Numbered from the stretch's first letter, positions 1-7,992 are shown. The stretch is DNA of 14,227 bases from Candidatus Gastranaerophilales bacterium (GCA_900772035.1 CAAGQE010000235.1:1-14227); one strand, 5' to 3'. Made by a program: numbers and translations. Notes: generated by a model from the letters alone, not told the origin.

Positions 1-1
1 A

Positions 2-412
2 AAAAATCCCGAAGTTATGTTTTTTATGGGCGGATTGAACGATATTTGGCTTAACAAAGGCACTTTTAAGGATTATCAAAATAACATTTCCGAAATTGTT
101 CAAAAGGCTCAAGATAAGAATATCAAGGTCGTTATGATGAATTTAACCATTATCGGTGAGAATACCGATTCGTCGATGAACAAGACTATCAATAAATACA
201 ACGATTTTTTGGCTCAATTTGCGAAGGAACATTCGATTTTGCTGATAGATTTGAACTCCGAGATGAAAGAAGCACTTAAAGACAAAAAATCCTCTTCAAA
301 CCTTTTGACAAAGCCCGACGGTGTGCATCTTAACGAAAGAGGAAACACGCTTATTGCACGTAAAATCGTCAAGGATTTTACAACGTATTACAAAAACGAA
401 AACGTTAATTAA
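2..412 (+). CDS. SGNH/GDSL-type hydrolase, C-terminal part (5' end outside window)
   Basis: The reading frame is open from the first bases of the window, so the ATG at 17 is probably internal and the gene starts upstream. The visible ~136 residues contain MGGLND, matching block III of SGNH hydrolases (the Asn helps form the oxyanion hole), and near the C-terminus KPDGVHLN, matching block V, where Asp and His complete the Ser-His-Asp triad. The nucleophile Ser of block I would lie in the missing part. The family hydrolyses esters such as lipids, acetylated sugars or acyl groups; the substrate cannot be inferred here. The segment between the blocks, with a beta strand at KVVMMNLTI and another at ILLIDLN, fits the flavodoxin-like fold. 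The stop codon overlaps that of the opposing radical SAM gene, so the two are convergent with no terminator between them. Confidence 0.8.
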   Translation, partial: KNPEVMFFMGGLNDIWLNKGTFKDYQNNISEIVQKAQDKNIKVVMMNLTIIGENTDSSMNKTINKYNDFLAQFAKEHSILLIDLNSEMKEALKDKKSSSNLLTKPDGVHLNERGNTLIARKIVKDFTTYYKNENVN

Positions 413-1851
413 CGACGTTTGTTTCCGAATAAATCCGACAGGAAATTCATATATTTTTTGAACAATGACGGGTCTTTTATGCCTTCAAGGAATTTTTTGA
501 ACATAAATCTCGGATGAGTGTAGTACAAAAGAATTGTCTTTCTTCTGTATCTGCGAACGAATTTGTGTGTCAAAAATTTAGTGCCGAGCGCGTGAATTTT
601 GATACCTTCTTTTGTAATCAAAGGTTCGCGCAAAATATTTTCGTCTCTGAATGCCTTTTCCATTGGGGTATCAGGGTAAAGAACGGGCAATGAAAGCGAA
701 ATGAAGTCCGCACATATTTTGAACATCATCTTTCTTGTTGCTTTGAGGTGCTCTTCATTTTCCCAAGGCAAGCCCATTGAATATAAACCGAATATTTTAA
801 TTTTTGCTTTTCTTGCAATTTCGGCAGCGTTAACGCACTCATCAACCGTTATTTCACGTTTTAAACGGGCAAGAGAATCGTCCGAACCCGAATCAAATCT
901 CATAACCGCCAAAGAGCAGCCTGCCGCTTTCATTTGTTGCGCCATATATTCCGTAAACGTCATAATATTAACGTTTACAATCCATTCAATGTTTCCTTGC
1001 ATAGGAGATTTTTGGATTAAATCACAAAGCGCTTCTACCCATTTTTCATCGCTCGTAAAATTATCCACGGGGAAGAAAAAGTTTGTAATCTCATATTTTG
1101 TGTAGCATTCAAGCATCTCATCATAGACACTTTTGGGTGAACGAGCTGTGAATTGACCGTTGGACAAAATATGTTCTTTGCAATGCAAACATTCGTGCTT
1201 ACAGCCTTTTGACGTAATGATAGTTGCGATAACTTCCTGATTGTCGGGTCTGTAATAATATTCGTTTTTCATTAAATCTCTTGCAGGAAGCGGCAAATCG
1301 TTAATGCTTCCGTGAGGAGCGTGGAAATTTGTTTTTTGCATCAAGCCGTTTCTGCAAATTGTAATAAACGGAACCTGATAAAGCATGTGAGGGGCTTCAA
1401 AATGCGCCTTGACCAATAACGGCAATACAAATGCCGCATCAGAGCCGATGAGATAATCTACTCCGCCTAGCGGTAAGTTGCACAAAACGTCGTTTGACGG
1501 GTCGAAAAACAGATCGCTTTTGAGCGCAATAACTATTTCGGGTGAAGAAGACTTAATCATTCTGACGAGTTTCAAATCTTCAAGAAGGTTAGGTGCAGAT
1601 GTTGTCATTACGATAACATTCGGCGAAAATTTCAAAACATCGTCGAGGAAATCGAGCGCGGAACTTTCTTCGATTTTATAATCCTTTAGAAAAACTTCGT
1701 GTCCGTGACCTTGCAAAGTCGCTGCCATATAGCCCAAATCGTTGCAAGCCCTCATTGTCGGAGGAACTACATCAAGCGTGTTGAACTTGTATCTTTTTTT
1801 GATTTTTTTGGATAAATCCCCTGGAGGATAGCAAAGTAATATCTTCTTCAT
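409..1851 (-). CDS. Radical SAM protein with B12-binding-like N-terminal domain
   Basis: About 480 residues. The N-terminus (MKKILLCYPPGD, then PPTMRACNDLGYMAATLQGHGHEV) has the layout of the B12-binding/Rossmann domain of BchE/MiaB-like radical SAM enzymes, but the cobalamin-binding DxHxxG motif is not evident, so cobalamin may not bind. The core begins with GCKHECLHC, a CxxxCxxC motif (Cys 217, 221 and 224 from this start) that would ligate the [4Fe-4S] cluster used to cleave S-adenosylmethionine. Segments such as MRFDSGSDDSLARLKR and IKIFGLYSMGLPWE match later strands of the radical SAM barrel. The substrate is unknown. The frame could start 18 bp upstream at 1869; the internal ATG at 1851 is preferred because the protein then begins like its relatives. 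Neither start has a clear Shine-Dalgarno sequence. It is divergent from mutS2 and convergent with the hydrolase. Confidence 0.85.
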   Translation of the reverse strand: MKKILLCYPPGDLSKKIKKRYKFNTLDVVPPTMRACNDLGYMAATLQGHGHEVFLKDYKIEESSALDFLDDVLKFSPNVIVMTTSAPNLLEDLKLVRMIKSSSPEIVIALKSDLFFDPSNDVLCNLPLGGVDYLIGSDAAFVLPLLVKAHFEAPHMLYQVPFITICRNGLMQKTNFHAPHGSINDLPLPARDLMKNEYYYRPDNQEVIATIITSKGCKHECLHCKEHILSNGQFTARSPKSVYDEMLECYTKYEITNFFFPVDNFTSDEKWVEALCDLIQKSPMQGNIEWIVNVNIMTFTEYMAQQMKAAGCSLAVMRFDSGSDDSLARLKREITVDECVNAAEIARKAKIKIFGLYSMGLPWENEEHLKATRKMMFKICADFISLSLPVLYPDTPMEKAFRDENILREPLITKEGIKIHALGTKFLTHKFVRRYRRKTILLYYTHPRFMFKKFLEGIKDPSLFKKYMNFLSDLFGNKRR

Positions 1852-1952
1852 GATTGAGTATTCTACCATGAGTAGAGGTCAAAATTACAATTTGTTAAGG
1901 ATTTTAAAGAAACATGGTTCAAAAAAATTAAGCATTTCGGGGCTATTTGTCA

Positions 1953-1958
1953 TATAAT
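1953..1958 (+). promoter_or_regulatory. -10 box of mutS2, predicted leaderless promoter
   Basis: A perfect TATAAT is followed by six bases (TCTATT) and then the ATG of mutS2. Transcription normally starts about seven bases after the -10 box, which would place the first nucleotide at or next to the A of the start codon. No Shine-Dalgarno sequence precedes this ATG. No good -35 hexamer is seen at 16-18 bp spacing. Confidence 0.6.
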
Positions 1959-1964
1959 TCTATT

Positions 1965-4331
1965 ATGAAATCAGCAGCTGAAATTACAGAATTTGATAAA
2001 GTTACGGAATACATAGCGGAGAATGCAATTACTGAGCCGGGGCGCTGTTTGACGCTTTGTGCGCAGATTTATGATGACGTTGACAAAATCAAAGAACAAA
2101 CGGAATATACGACGGAAGCAAGAAAGTTGTGCGACTTGAATTTGAAACTTCCGCTCGAAAATTTCTCCGATTTGACGACCTCGCTTCAAGATGCCAAAAG
2201 GCACATAAAACTTTCGGCGCAGGAAATTTGGGATATTGCGGAATTGCTCAGAAATTCCCGTTTGGTCAAAAATTTCCTCGAAAAAAATGAAGAAGAAACC
2301 CCGACCCTTGCACAAAAAGCGGGCGGTTTGTTCGTCTTAAAAGAGTTGGAGGACGATGTTTTTGATACGTTTGATAATGCTCTTAACGTAAAAGAGAGTG
2401 CATCTTCCGAGTTAAAAAGGCTTTACAGAGAACTTTCGGACGTTTCTGCGGCAATAAAATCGACCATTTCCAGATTGCTTACGGATACTGATTTTACGAA
2501 CGATTTGAGAGACACGATTTACACTCAGCGTGACGGCAGAACTGTTTTTCAGGTCAAGGCAGAGGCAAAAAATAAGATTTTAGGTATCGTTCACGACGTT
2601 TCCGCGACAGGACAAACGTTTTTTATCGAGCCTAAGGAGCTTACCGAACTTCACAATAAACAACGCGAAATAGAAATCCGTATAAATATTGAAACGGACA
2701 GGATTTTGAGGGCATTTTCGGATGAAATTTGCAAGCATTACGACGAAATTTTAAACACCCAAAATCTTCTTGCGGAGATAGATTTCCACTTTGCAAAAGG
2801 AAAATACTCTCAAAAAATCGAAGGTGTTCCTGCGGAGATTTCTGACGAGCCGAAAATAATTTTGCAAAGCATGAAAAACCCTGTATTGATGAGGGTTTGC
2901 GATAATGTTATAGAAAACGACTTTAATGCAGGCAAAGAAAATCTTTGTACCATAATTACAGGCTCGAATACGGGCGGAAAAACGGTTGTTTTAAAGACGA
3001 TAGGGCTTTCTGTTTTGATGGCGAAAGCGGGCTTTCATACCCCTTGTATGAAAGCGGTGATTTATCCGTTTAAGAAGATATTTGCGGATATCGGCGACCA
3101 ACAGAACATTATACAAAGCCTTTCGACGTTTTCTTCGCACGTCAAGAACCTTGTCTTGATGACGAATGAAGCGGATAGTGAAACGCTCATTTTGATTGAT
3201 GAAATCTGTTCGGGAACCGATCCTGCGGAAGGTGCCGCGCTTGCAAAAGCGGTACTGAAAGATTTGGTTGAAAAATCCGCAATTTCGGTTGTTACGACTC
3301 ACTATGGAGACTTGAAAAATCTTGCACTTTCTCAAAGCGGCTTTGAAAATGCGAGCGTTCGATTTGATACTGAAACTTTAAAACCAACGTACAGGTTTAC
3401 GCAAGGAATTTCAGGCAGCAGTAACGCTGTGACGATTGCGGAAAATTTAGGTTTGGATGAAAAAATAATTTCTTCCGCAAAAAATATTTTCTCCGAAACG
3501 ACGGGCAAAACGACTGAAAAATTTGCTCAACTTGAACAAATGTGGGAAATGGCTGCAAAGAAAGAAGAAGAGGCTCGTAAAAATGCCGAAGAAATCGAAC
3601 TTTTGAAGCAAAAATTAGAGCGTCAAAGTGAAGAATTAAAGAAAGAAAAGCGCAAAATCATTGCCGAATATAAGAAGAAAACCCAATCTGCATTTGAAAG
3701 TTCCAAAGATGAAATGACTGCGGTTTTGAAAAAACTCAGAGAGAACGAAACTCGTTCAAACGCAATGAATGCGATAAGAAAGAGCGCTCTTGTAAGGAAG
3801 AAACTTCACGATAAACTCTCGGACGAATACGATGAACTCCGTGAGGAATACCGTGATATTGATCCTGCGACCATAAAAAAGGGGGACAAAGTCGTTATAA
3901 AAGACTTAAATCAAGAGGCAGAATTTGTAAGTCTTACCGATAAGGGCAGAAAGGCTATAATCCTTTTGGGAAGCGTGAATACGACGGTTCCGATAAAGAA
4001 ACTTGCCGAATATGATAAAGCGCTTATTAAGGCAAAAACTCAAGCATTGGTACATCCCAAAAAGCCCGAAAGATTTGTCAGAACGGACATTTCTTATACG
4101 TTGGACTTGCGCGGATACAGATACGAGGAGGCTATGAACGAGGTCGAAGCGTATCTTGATAAGGCTTGTGCGGCGGGGCTTCCGCACGTTATAATTATTC
4201 ACGGACACGGTACCGGTGTTTTGAAAAAGGCGATACGTGACTATTTGTCGGAAAGTCCTTATGTTGCGAAATTTCGAGCAGGTGAGGATGCAGAGGGCGG
4301 TGACGGCGTCAGCGTAGTGGATTTGAACTGA
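1965..4331 (+). CDS. mutS2: Endonuclease MutS2 (MutS-family ATPase with C-terminal Smr domain)
   Basis: A 788-residue protein, the normal length for MutS2. The N-terminal third is the helical MutS core/lever region; the mismatch-binding domain of MutS is absent, as expected in this family. The ATPase has Walker A GSNTGGKT (residues 333-340), then LILIDEICSGTDPAEGAAL (Walker B and signature, ~408-426) and VVTTHY. A Lys/Glu-rich coiled coil covers roughly residues 505-620. The Smr nuclease domain closes the protein with LDLRG (713-717) and HGHGTG (746-751). MutS2 proteins are linked to suppression of homologous recombination and, in Bacillus, to rescue of collided ribosomes. A frame extension to a TTG at 1947 exists, but the ATG at 1965 gives the normal N-terminus and sits at the predicted transcription start. 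It leads a cluster with two WYL regulators and a DUF4127 gene; the next gene begins 2 bp after its stop. Confidence 0.95.
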   Translation: MKSAAEITEFDKVTEYIAENAITEPGRCLTLCAQIYDDVDKIKEQTEYTTEARKLCDLNLKLPLENFSDLTTSLQDAKRHIKLSAQEIWDIAELLRNSRLVKNFLEKNEEETPTLAQKAGGLFVLKELEDDVFDTFDNALNVKESASSELKRLYRELSDVSAAIKSTISRLLTDTDFTNDLRDTIYTQRDGRTVFQVKAEAKNKILGIVHDVSATGQTFFIEPKELTELHNKQREIEIRINIETDRILRAFSDEICKHYDEILNTQNLLAEIDFHFAKGKYSQKIEGVPAEISDEPKIILQSMKNPVLMRVCDNVIENDFNAGKENLCTIITGSNTGGKTVVLKTIGLSVLMAKAGFHTPCMKAVIYPFKKIFADIGDQQNIIQSLSTFSSHVKNLVLMTNEADSETLILIDEICSGTDPAEGAALAKAVLKDLVEKSAISVVTTHYGDLKNLALSQSGFENASVRFDTETLKPTYRFTQGISGSSNAVTIAENLGLDEKIISSAKNIFSETTGKTTEKFAQLEQMWEMAAKKEEEARKNAEEIELLKQKLERQSEELKKEKRKIIAEYKKKTQSAFESSKDEMTAVLKKLRENETRSNAMNAIRKSALVRKKLHDKLSDEYDELREEYRDIDPATIKKGDKVVIKDLNQEAEFVSLTDKGRKAIILLGSVNTTVPIKKLAEYDKALIKAKTQALVHPKKPERFVRTDISYTLDLRGYRYEEAMNEVEAYLDKACAAGLPHVIIIHGHGTGVLKKAIRDYLSESPYVAKFRAGEDAEGGDGVSVVDLN

Positions 4332-4333
4332 CA

Positions 4334-5272
4334 ATGAACGAAAATCTTGCTGAAACCATAAAAATCAACTCAATCAGTTTGACGGCATATCGAGCGATAA
4401 AAATTTTGAAATTGTTGCTCGAAAAACCTTGCAGCGCAAACGAAATCTTGGATTGTCTGAAAAACGACATAATAACTTGCCGTTCGGTTTCGGATGATAC
4501 TATTCGAGCATCGCTGAATTCTTTAAAAGCGATTGGTTGCAAGATTTCAAGACCGAAGCCCGCGAATGATTATAAATATTCGCTTGATGACCATCCGTTT
4601 AAACTCAAACTTACAAGAAGCCAAATTCGGATTTTGAAAAATGTCAGAAAATTTTTGCTTAACCAAAACGACTGGCGCAAGGTTTTGGAGTTAAACAGGC
4701 TTTATGACAGGATTGCTACGATTTTATCGGATGAAGAGTCCGCGGATTTGTTAAATCAGGGCAGACCTTTCGTCAAAATCAGACCGAAAATTTTGAAGTA
4801 TTTGGAAAATGACGCTTTGATAAAAAAAGAAGTTGTTTTGTTGTATGCAACATCCGTCAAAAATCAAAAATACATTGATATCTCTGTGGACTCGGTCTTT
4901 TGCGAAAACGGAAAAATATATCTTTGGGCATATTATCCCGAAAGACAATCTTTCTCGTATTTTAATGCGGAGAAAATTTGCTCGATAGAAAGCGTAAAGA
5001 CCTCAAAGACGGTAACGGATAATTCGTTGTATACCGCACAATACCGATTGGTTGGAGATGATTGCTATTCTTTCAAGCCGACGGAAGAAGAAAGAATTGT
5101 TTTGAAAAATAATTCTTCTTTGATAATTGAGTATAAAGTTAAAAACGAGTTTAAATTTTTCCAACGCTTGTTGAGTTTCGGGGCTGATTTTGAATTATTG
5201 TCACCCGATTTTGCAAAGAAATCGTTGTCCGAAAAGATTGATAAAATGTTTGCGAGGTACAGGGATGTCTAA
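4334..5272 (+). CDS. WYL-domain transcriptional regulator, first of a tandem pair
   Basis: 312 residues with the full layout of WYL regulators: an N-terminal winged helix-turn-helix (~residues 14-80, with NEILDCLKN and DDTIRASLNSLKAIGCKI followed by a wing), a linker helix region, a WYL domain (~165-235) and a C-terminal WCX extension (FKFFQRLLSFGADFELLSPDF onward). The name-giving motif reads IYL in KIYLWAYYPERQSF, so the Trp is replaced by Ile. WYL domains are thought to sense ligands, possibly nucleic acids or nucleotides; WYL regulators include PafB/PafC of the actinobacterial DNA-damage response. The gene starts 2 bp after the mutS2 stop without a clear Shine-Dalgarno sequence, suggesting translational coupling. 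The target is unknown. Confidence 0.8.
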   Translation: MNENLAETIKINSISLTAYRAIKILKLLLEKPCSANEILDCLKNDIITCRSVSDDTIRASLNSLKAIGCKISRPKPANDYKYSLDDHPFKLKLTRSQIRILKNVRKFLLNQNDWRKVLELNRLYDRIATILSDEESADLLNQGRPFVKIRPKILKYLENDALIKKEVVLLYATSVKNQKYIDISVDSVFCENGKIYLWAYYPERQSFSYFNAEKICSIESVKTSKTVTDNSLYTAQYRLVGDDCYSFKPTEEERIVLKNNSSLIIEYKVKNEFKFFQRLLSFGADFELLSPDFAKKSLSEKIDKMFARYRDV

Positions 5273-6191
5273 TAATAACAGAAAGCACAATTCCTGTATA
5301 AGAGTTCTTGAGTTTTTGAAACTTTTGACAATGAATGACGTCGCGCTGAACGAACTTCACGATATTGACAAAAATACGTTCAAGGATATCGGCGCGCATG
5401 AAACCTTCTTGAAATACGTTTCGACCATTGATTTTGCAGGCTTGAGAATTAAAAAAATCGGCAAAAAGTATTCACTTTGTGACGCTATTTCAAAACCTTA
5501 TTTTTCTAAGAGGGAAATCGACTTGCTTCTTGCGATTTATGACTATTTTGACGAATGCTGCGTTGAAAGTTACAGGGCTGAGTTGATTTATTTTTATGAA
5601 AATATCAAGAAATTTTTGCCTAATGAATTCAAGGAACTTTTCAACGAAAAAATTAATAAAGGCGGATATAAAAAGAGCCAAAAACTTGCGGAAAAAGCAC
5701 AATATTATCAAAATATCGTAGATTTTGAGCAGAAATTGAAAATAACAATGAACGGGGAAGAAAAAGTTCTTGAACCGAGAAAGATAGAAATTGATAACGG
5801 AAAAATCTATCTTCTCGCTTTTTGTCCGCAGGAGTCGGTAGTTTTGAAAATAATTACGGATAAGATAGAAAAACTCGAAATTTTGCCCGAGAAAAATAAA
5901 ACGGGCAATTTTGCGGAAACCGTTGTTTTTGAAGTCTATAACCGATTGGCGGTAAATTATCGTCTCAGAGAATGCGAACATATTCAAAGTTTTTCGGATG
6001 ATAAAAAGGTTATCGTTAATTGCGGCGAGGACAAAAACACACTTATCAAAAGACTTTTGAAGTATGGCGAAAACTGCAAAGTCGTTGCCCCTAAAAACTT
6101 TATCAACGATTATTTATCAGCATTGCAAAAAATAAAAGACAAATTAAACGGAGCCAAAAATGAAGAAAATCGCACTAATACCGATAGATAA
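5265..6191 (+). CDS. WYL-domain regulator, second of a tandem pair (divergent)
   Basis: 308 residues from the ATG at 5265, which overlaps the end of the preceding gene by 8 bp and has GAGG at 5254-5257 as ribosome binding site; an upstream in-frame ATG at 5190 would give an implausibly long overlap. The architecture parallels the first gene. The N-terminal region begins with SCIRVLEFLKLLT, but its helix-turn-helix is weaker and shorter. The WYL-like core contains KIYLLAFCPQESVVLKI, again IYL in place of WYL. The C-terminal WCX-like segment is NTLIKRLLKYGENCKVVAPKNF. The two proteins are clearly diverged and may form a heterodimer, as PafB and PafC do; this is inference. The 3' end overlaps the DUF4127 gene by 32 bp, so co-transcription is near certain. 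Confidence 0.7.
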   Translation: MSNNNRKHNSCIRVLEFLKLLTMNDVALNELHDIDKNTFKDIGAHETFLKYVSTIDFAGLRIKKIGKKYSLCDAISKPYFSKREIDLLLAIYDYFDECCVESYRAELIYFYENIKKFLPNEFKELFNEKINKGGYKKSQKLAEKAQYYQNIVDFEQKLKITMNGEEKVLEPRKIEIDNGKIYLLAFCPQESVVLKIITDKIEKLEILPEKNKTGNFAETVVFEVYNRLAVNYRLRECEHIQSFSDDKKVIVNCGEDKNTLIKRLLKYGENCKVVAPKNFINDYLSALQKIKDKLNGAKNEENRTNTDR

Positions 6192-7563
6192 CAGACCTGT
6201 ATGTTATACCTTGCCGAAAATGATAGCCGATATTGATGCGGACATTCAACTTATTATGCCGAACAGAAATTTGCTCGGCGGGCTTACAAAATACGCTGAT
6301 ACAACGGCATTGTTTGAATGGCTTGAAGAAATCCGAAACGTAGATTATATCGTGATTTCGGCAGATACGCTCATTTATGGTGGTTTGATTCCCTCTAGAA
6401 GAATAGAGGCGGATTTTGGCGAAATTGAGCAAAAAGTTTTGAGACTCAGAAATATTTTGCTTCAAAAAGAAGATTGTAAAACCCTTGTCTTTTCGAGCAT
6501 TATGCGTATTTCCAATAATAATTGTAATGAAGAAGAGAAAGAATACTGGTCCGAATATGGCGAAAAGATTTTTGCATACTCGTATAATCTTCATCGCGCG
6601 GAAGCAGAAGGTAACGACGCGGCAAGACGCAAGGCTGACGAGATTTCCAAGGAAATTCCCAAGGAAATTTTGATTGATTGGCTCGCAACTCGTGCAAGAA
6701 ATTTCGAGATTAATAAAATGTACGTAAAAATGTATGATGACGGGCTTATCGACAAACTTGTCTATTCCAAGGATGATTGCGCGCAGTTTGGATTGAATGT
6801 TAAGGAAGCGAATTATTTTGCTTACGAGGCGGAATCGCGCAAAAATGTACTTGTTAAAACGGGTGCTGACGAAATTCCGCTAACGCTTTTGTCTGCTTGT
6901 ATTTCGGACGGAAAGCAGGTGAACATCGCTCCGATTTATACAAATCCCGATGAAATTTCAAAAATTTCAAAGTATGAGGATGTTTCTGTAAAAGACTCTG
7001 TTGAATCGCAGATATTGACAGCGGGCGCAAAGGTTTCTACGCCTGATGATGCGGATTTGATGCTTTATGTTAATAACTTCAAAAACGAACAGGGTGAATT
7101 GGTTATGAACGTTGATACAGAACCGTTTTGCGGAGAGATTATGACGTTTGAAAAACCATATTTTGCGGTTGATATTTTAAATGCGAACGGCGCGGATAAC
7201 AGTTTTGTCGAAAAATTGTTTGAAACGGGCATGAATGAACATTTTTGCGGGTATTCTGCGTGGAATACGACGGGAAATTCTCTCGGCTCAGGAATTGCTG
7301 CCGCACTTGCCAAGTTTTTGGCGAAAAAGTACGATGATACAGCGTTTAAGAAACTTCAAACCGTAAGATTTTTGGATGATTGGGCTTATCAAGCGAATTT
7401 GAGAAAGATTTTTAAAAGTGAAAATCTGACGGATTTGGATGAAGTGAAAAACAGGTTTGGATTTTATGAAGAAAAAGTCAAAACTGTGCTGAATACGGCG
7501 GATTTTGATGCAAAGTATTCGTTTCCGTGGAACAGATTTTTTGAAATCGAGGTAAAGATATAA
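6160..7563 (+). CDS. DUF4127 family protein
   Basis: A 467-residue protein recognised by its N-terminus, KKIALIPIDNRPVCYTLP, and by the following blocks LLGGLTKYAD, VISADTLIYGGLIPSRR and FSSIMRISNN, which are characteristic of DUF4127. Later conserved-looking blocks are DDCAQFGLN, KTGADEIPLTLLSA, DADLMLYVNN and GYSAWNTTGNSLGSGIA. The biochemical function of the family is not established as far as I know; the pattern of conserved Asp, Asn, Arg and Ser residues suggests an enzyme, but no reaction is claimed. No signal peptide or membrane segment is apparent, so it is probably cytosolic. Translation starts from GGAG at 6150-6153, six bases before the ATG, inside the end of the preceding WYL gene. 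It is the last protein gene of the mutS2 cluster. Confidence 0.85.
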   Translation: MKKIALIPIDNRPVCYTLPKMIADIDADIQLIMPNRNLLGGLTKYADTTALFEWLEEIRNVDYIVISADTLIYGGLIPSRRIEADFGEIEQKVLRLRNILLQKEDCKTLVFSSIMRISNNNCNEEEKEYWSEYGEKIFAYSYNLHRAEAEGNDAARRKADEISKEIPKEILIDWLATRARNFEINKMYVKMYDDGLIDKLVYSKDDCAQFGLNVKEANYFAYEAESRKNVLVKTGADEIPLTLLSACISDGKQVNIAPIYTNPDEISKISKYEDVSVKDSVESQILTAGAKVSTPDDADLMLYVNNFKNEQGELVMNVDTEPFCGEIMTFEKPYFAVDILNANGADNSFVEKLFETGMNEHFCGYSAWNTTGNSLGSGIAAALAKFLAKKYDDTAFKKLQTVRFLDDWAYQANLRKIFKSENLTDLDEVKNRFGFYEEKVKTVLNTADFDAKYSFPWNRFFEIEVKI

Positions 7564-7565
7564 AT

Positions 7566-7594
7566 TTGACCGACCCGCTTGTTTGAGGTATGTT
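7566..7594 (+). promoter_or_regulatory. Probable promoter of tRNA-Leu
   Basis: TTGACC (7566-7571) and TATGTT (7589-7594) are separated by 17 bp. Transcription would start near 7601, just ahead of the tRNA 5' end at 7603. This suggests that tRNA-Leu need not depend on read-through from the mutS2 cluster, although read-through is also possible. Confidence 0.5.
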
Positions 7595-7602
7595 AAAGGC
7601 AC

Positions 7603-7682
7603 GGACGAGTGGCGGAATGGTAGACGCACCAGTCTTAGGAACTGGCGCCTTCGGCGTAGGAGTTCGAGTCTCCTCTCGTCCA
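7603..7682 (+). tRNA. tRNA-Leu (anticodon UAG)
   Basis: An 80-nt class II tRNA. The acceptor stem GGACGAG (7603-7609) pairs with CTCGTCC (7675-7681), with discriminator A at 7682 and no encoded CCA. The anticodon stem CCAGT/ACTGG closes the loop CTTAGGA, giving anticodon TAG at 7636-7638, which reads CUA leucine codons. A long variable arm with a TTCG loop (CGCC/GGCG) and the T arm GGAG-TTCGAGT-CTCC confirm a leucine-type tRNA. A terminator follows directly. Confidence 0.96.
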
Positions 7683-7687
7683 TTAAT

Positions 7688-7711
7688 AAACTTCCTTCGG
7701 GAAGTTTTTTT
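7688..7711 (+). terminator. Rho-independent terminator after tRNA-Leu
   Basis: AAACTTCC and GGAAGTTT form an 8-bp stem closed by the stable UUCG tetraloop (7696-7699), followed by a T run that continues to 7711. It lies 5 bp after the tRNA and would also end transcripts of the mutS2 cluster. Confidence 0.9.
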
Positions 7712-7740
7712 AGTTGGACTAATAAACCCCAACTAAAAAA
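7706..7740. terminator. Second hairpin between the convergent tRNAs
   Basis: TTTTTTAGTTGG (7706-7717) and CCAACTAAAAAA (7729-7740) are perfect inverted repeats around an 11-nt loop. The arms share their T and A runs with the neighbouring terminators on either side. It may act as a backup or bidirectional terminator; mutually exclusive folding with its neighbours is possible. Confidence 0.55.
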
Positions 7741-7763
7741 GAGCCTTTTCTGTCGGCTCTTTT
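7735..7763 (-). terminator. Rho-independent terminator of tRNA-His
   Basis: On the minus strand AAAAGAGCC (from 7763) pairs with GGCTCTTTT (ending at 7737) around a 9-nt loop, followed by a T run (complement of 7735-7740). It starts 7 nt after the CCA end of tRNA-His. Confidence 0.85.
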
Positions 7764-7769
7764 GAAATA

Positions 7770-7846
7770 TGGGGCGGGCGGTGGGATTCGAACCCACGCA
7801 TATCGGAACCACAATCCGAGGTCTTAACCGCTTGACGACGCCCGCC
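7770..7846 (-). tRNA. tRNA-His (anticodon GUG), CCA encoded
   Basis: Read on the minus strand, the acceptor GCGGGCG (7845 down to 7839) pairs with CGCCCGC (7780 down to 7774). An extra G-1 at 7846 faces C73 at 7773, the hallmark of tRNA-His. The anticodon stem TCGGA/TCCGA encloses TTGTGGT with anticodon GTG (complement of 7810-7812). The T arm is GTGGG-TTCGAAT-CCCAC. CCA is encoded at 7770-7772, unlike in the neighbouring tRNA-Leu. Confidence 0.96.
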
Positions 7847-7861
7847 ATACTGTTCTATTCA

Positions 7862-7890
7862 ATTATATATTATTCGTTTGCAACTCGCAA
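7862..7890 (-). promoter_or_regulatory. Promoter of tRNA-His
   Basis: On the minus strand TTGCGA (complement of 7885-7890) and a perfect TATAAT (complement of 7862-7867) are 17 bp apart. Transcription would start near 7855, about 9 nt before the mature tRNA. The -35 lies in one arm of an inverted repeat. Confidence 0.6.
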
Positions 7891-7921
7891 GAGTAACACT
7901 CATTCTTCGTTAACTCTTGCG
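7886..7921. repeat. Inverted repeat upstream of tRNA-His
   Basis: CGCAAGAGTAAC (7886-7897) and GTTAACTCTTGCG (7909-7921) are complementary apart from one bulged base, with an 11-nt loop. One arm includes the -35 region of the tRNA-His promoter. A terminator role is unlikely, as no T run follows on either strand. Confidence 0.6.
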
Positions 7922-7972
7922 GGGCTTCGCATCCGTCAAATTATGCTCACTTCGTTCGCTGTATTTGTCGTA

Positions 7973-7992
7973 ACGACGCCCGCCATACTGTT
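7973..7992 (-). repeat. Duplicated 5' fragment of tRNA-His with its leader
   Basis: The 20-bp sequence ACGACGCCCGCCATACTGTT occurs at 7835-7854 (the 5' end of tRNA-His plus 8 bp of leader) and again here, 138 bp away. The similarity continues imperfectly into a TATACT box (complement of 7999-8004), equivalent to the TATAAT of the intact gene. Only the first 12 nt of a tRNA are present, so this copy cannot make a tRNA. Confidence 0.85.

Noticed and set aside
1876..1940. Promoter for the radical SAM gene
   Set aside because: TAGAAT at 1860-1865 (minus strand) is a fair -10 but no matching -35 is present at normal spacing, so it is not listed as a feature.
2991..3335. Antisense open frame inside mutS2 (and comparable antisense frames in other genes)
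   Set aside because: They lie fully within strongly supported genes on the other strand, have no recognisable domains and no ribosome binding sites.
7288..7848. Long minus-strand open frame across both tRNA genes (and a similar plus-strand one at 7769-7999)
   Set aside because: Their residues such as CVGSNPTAR and VGFEPTH are the familiar false translations of tRNA genes. They overlap the DUF4127 gene, terminators and tRNAs and show no start signals.
7835..7992. Attachment-site duplication left by an integrative element at a tRNA
   Set aside because: Integrases usually use the tRNA 3' half, whereas the repeat covers the 5' end and leader. The 138-bp interval holds no integrase, so an element would have to be long gone.
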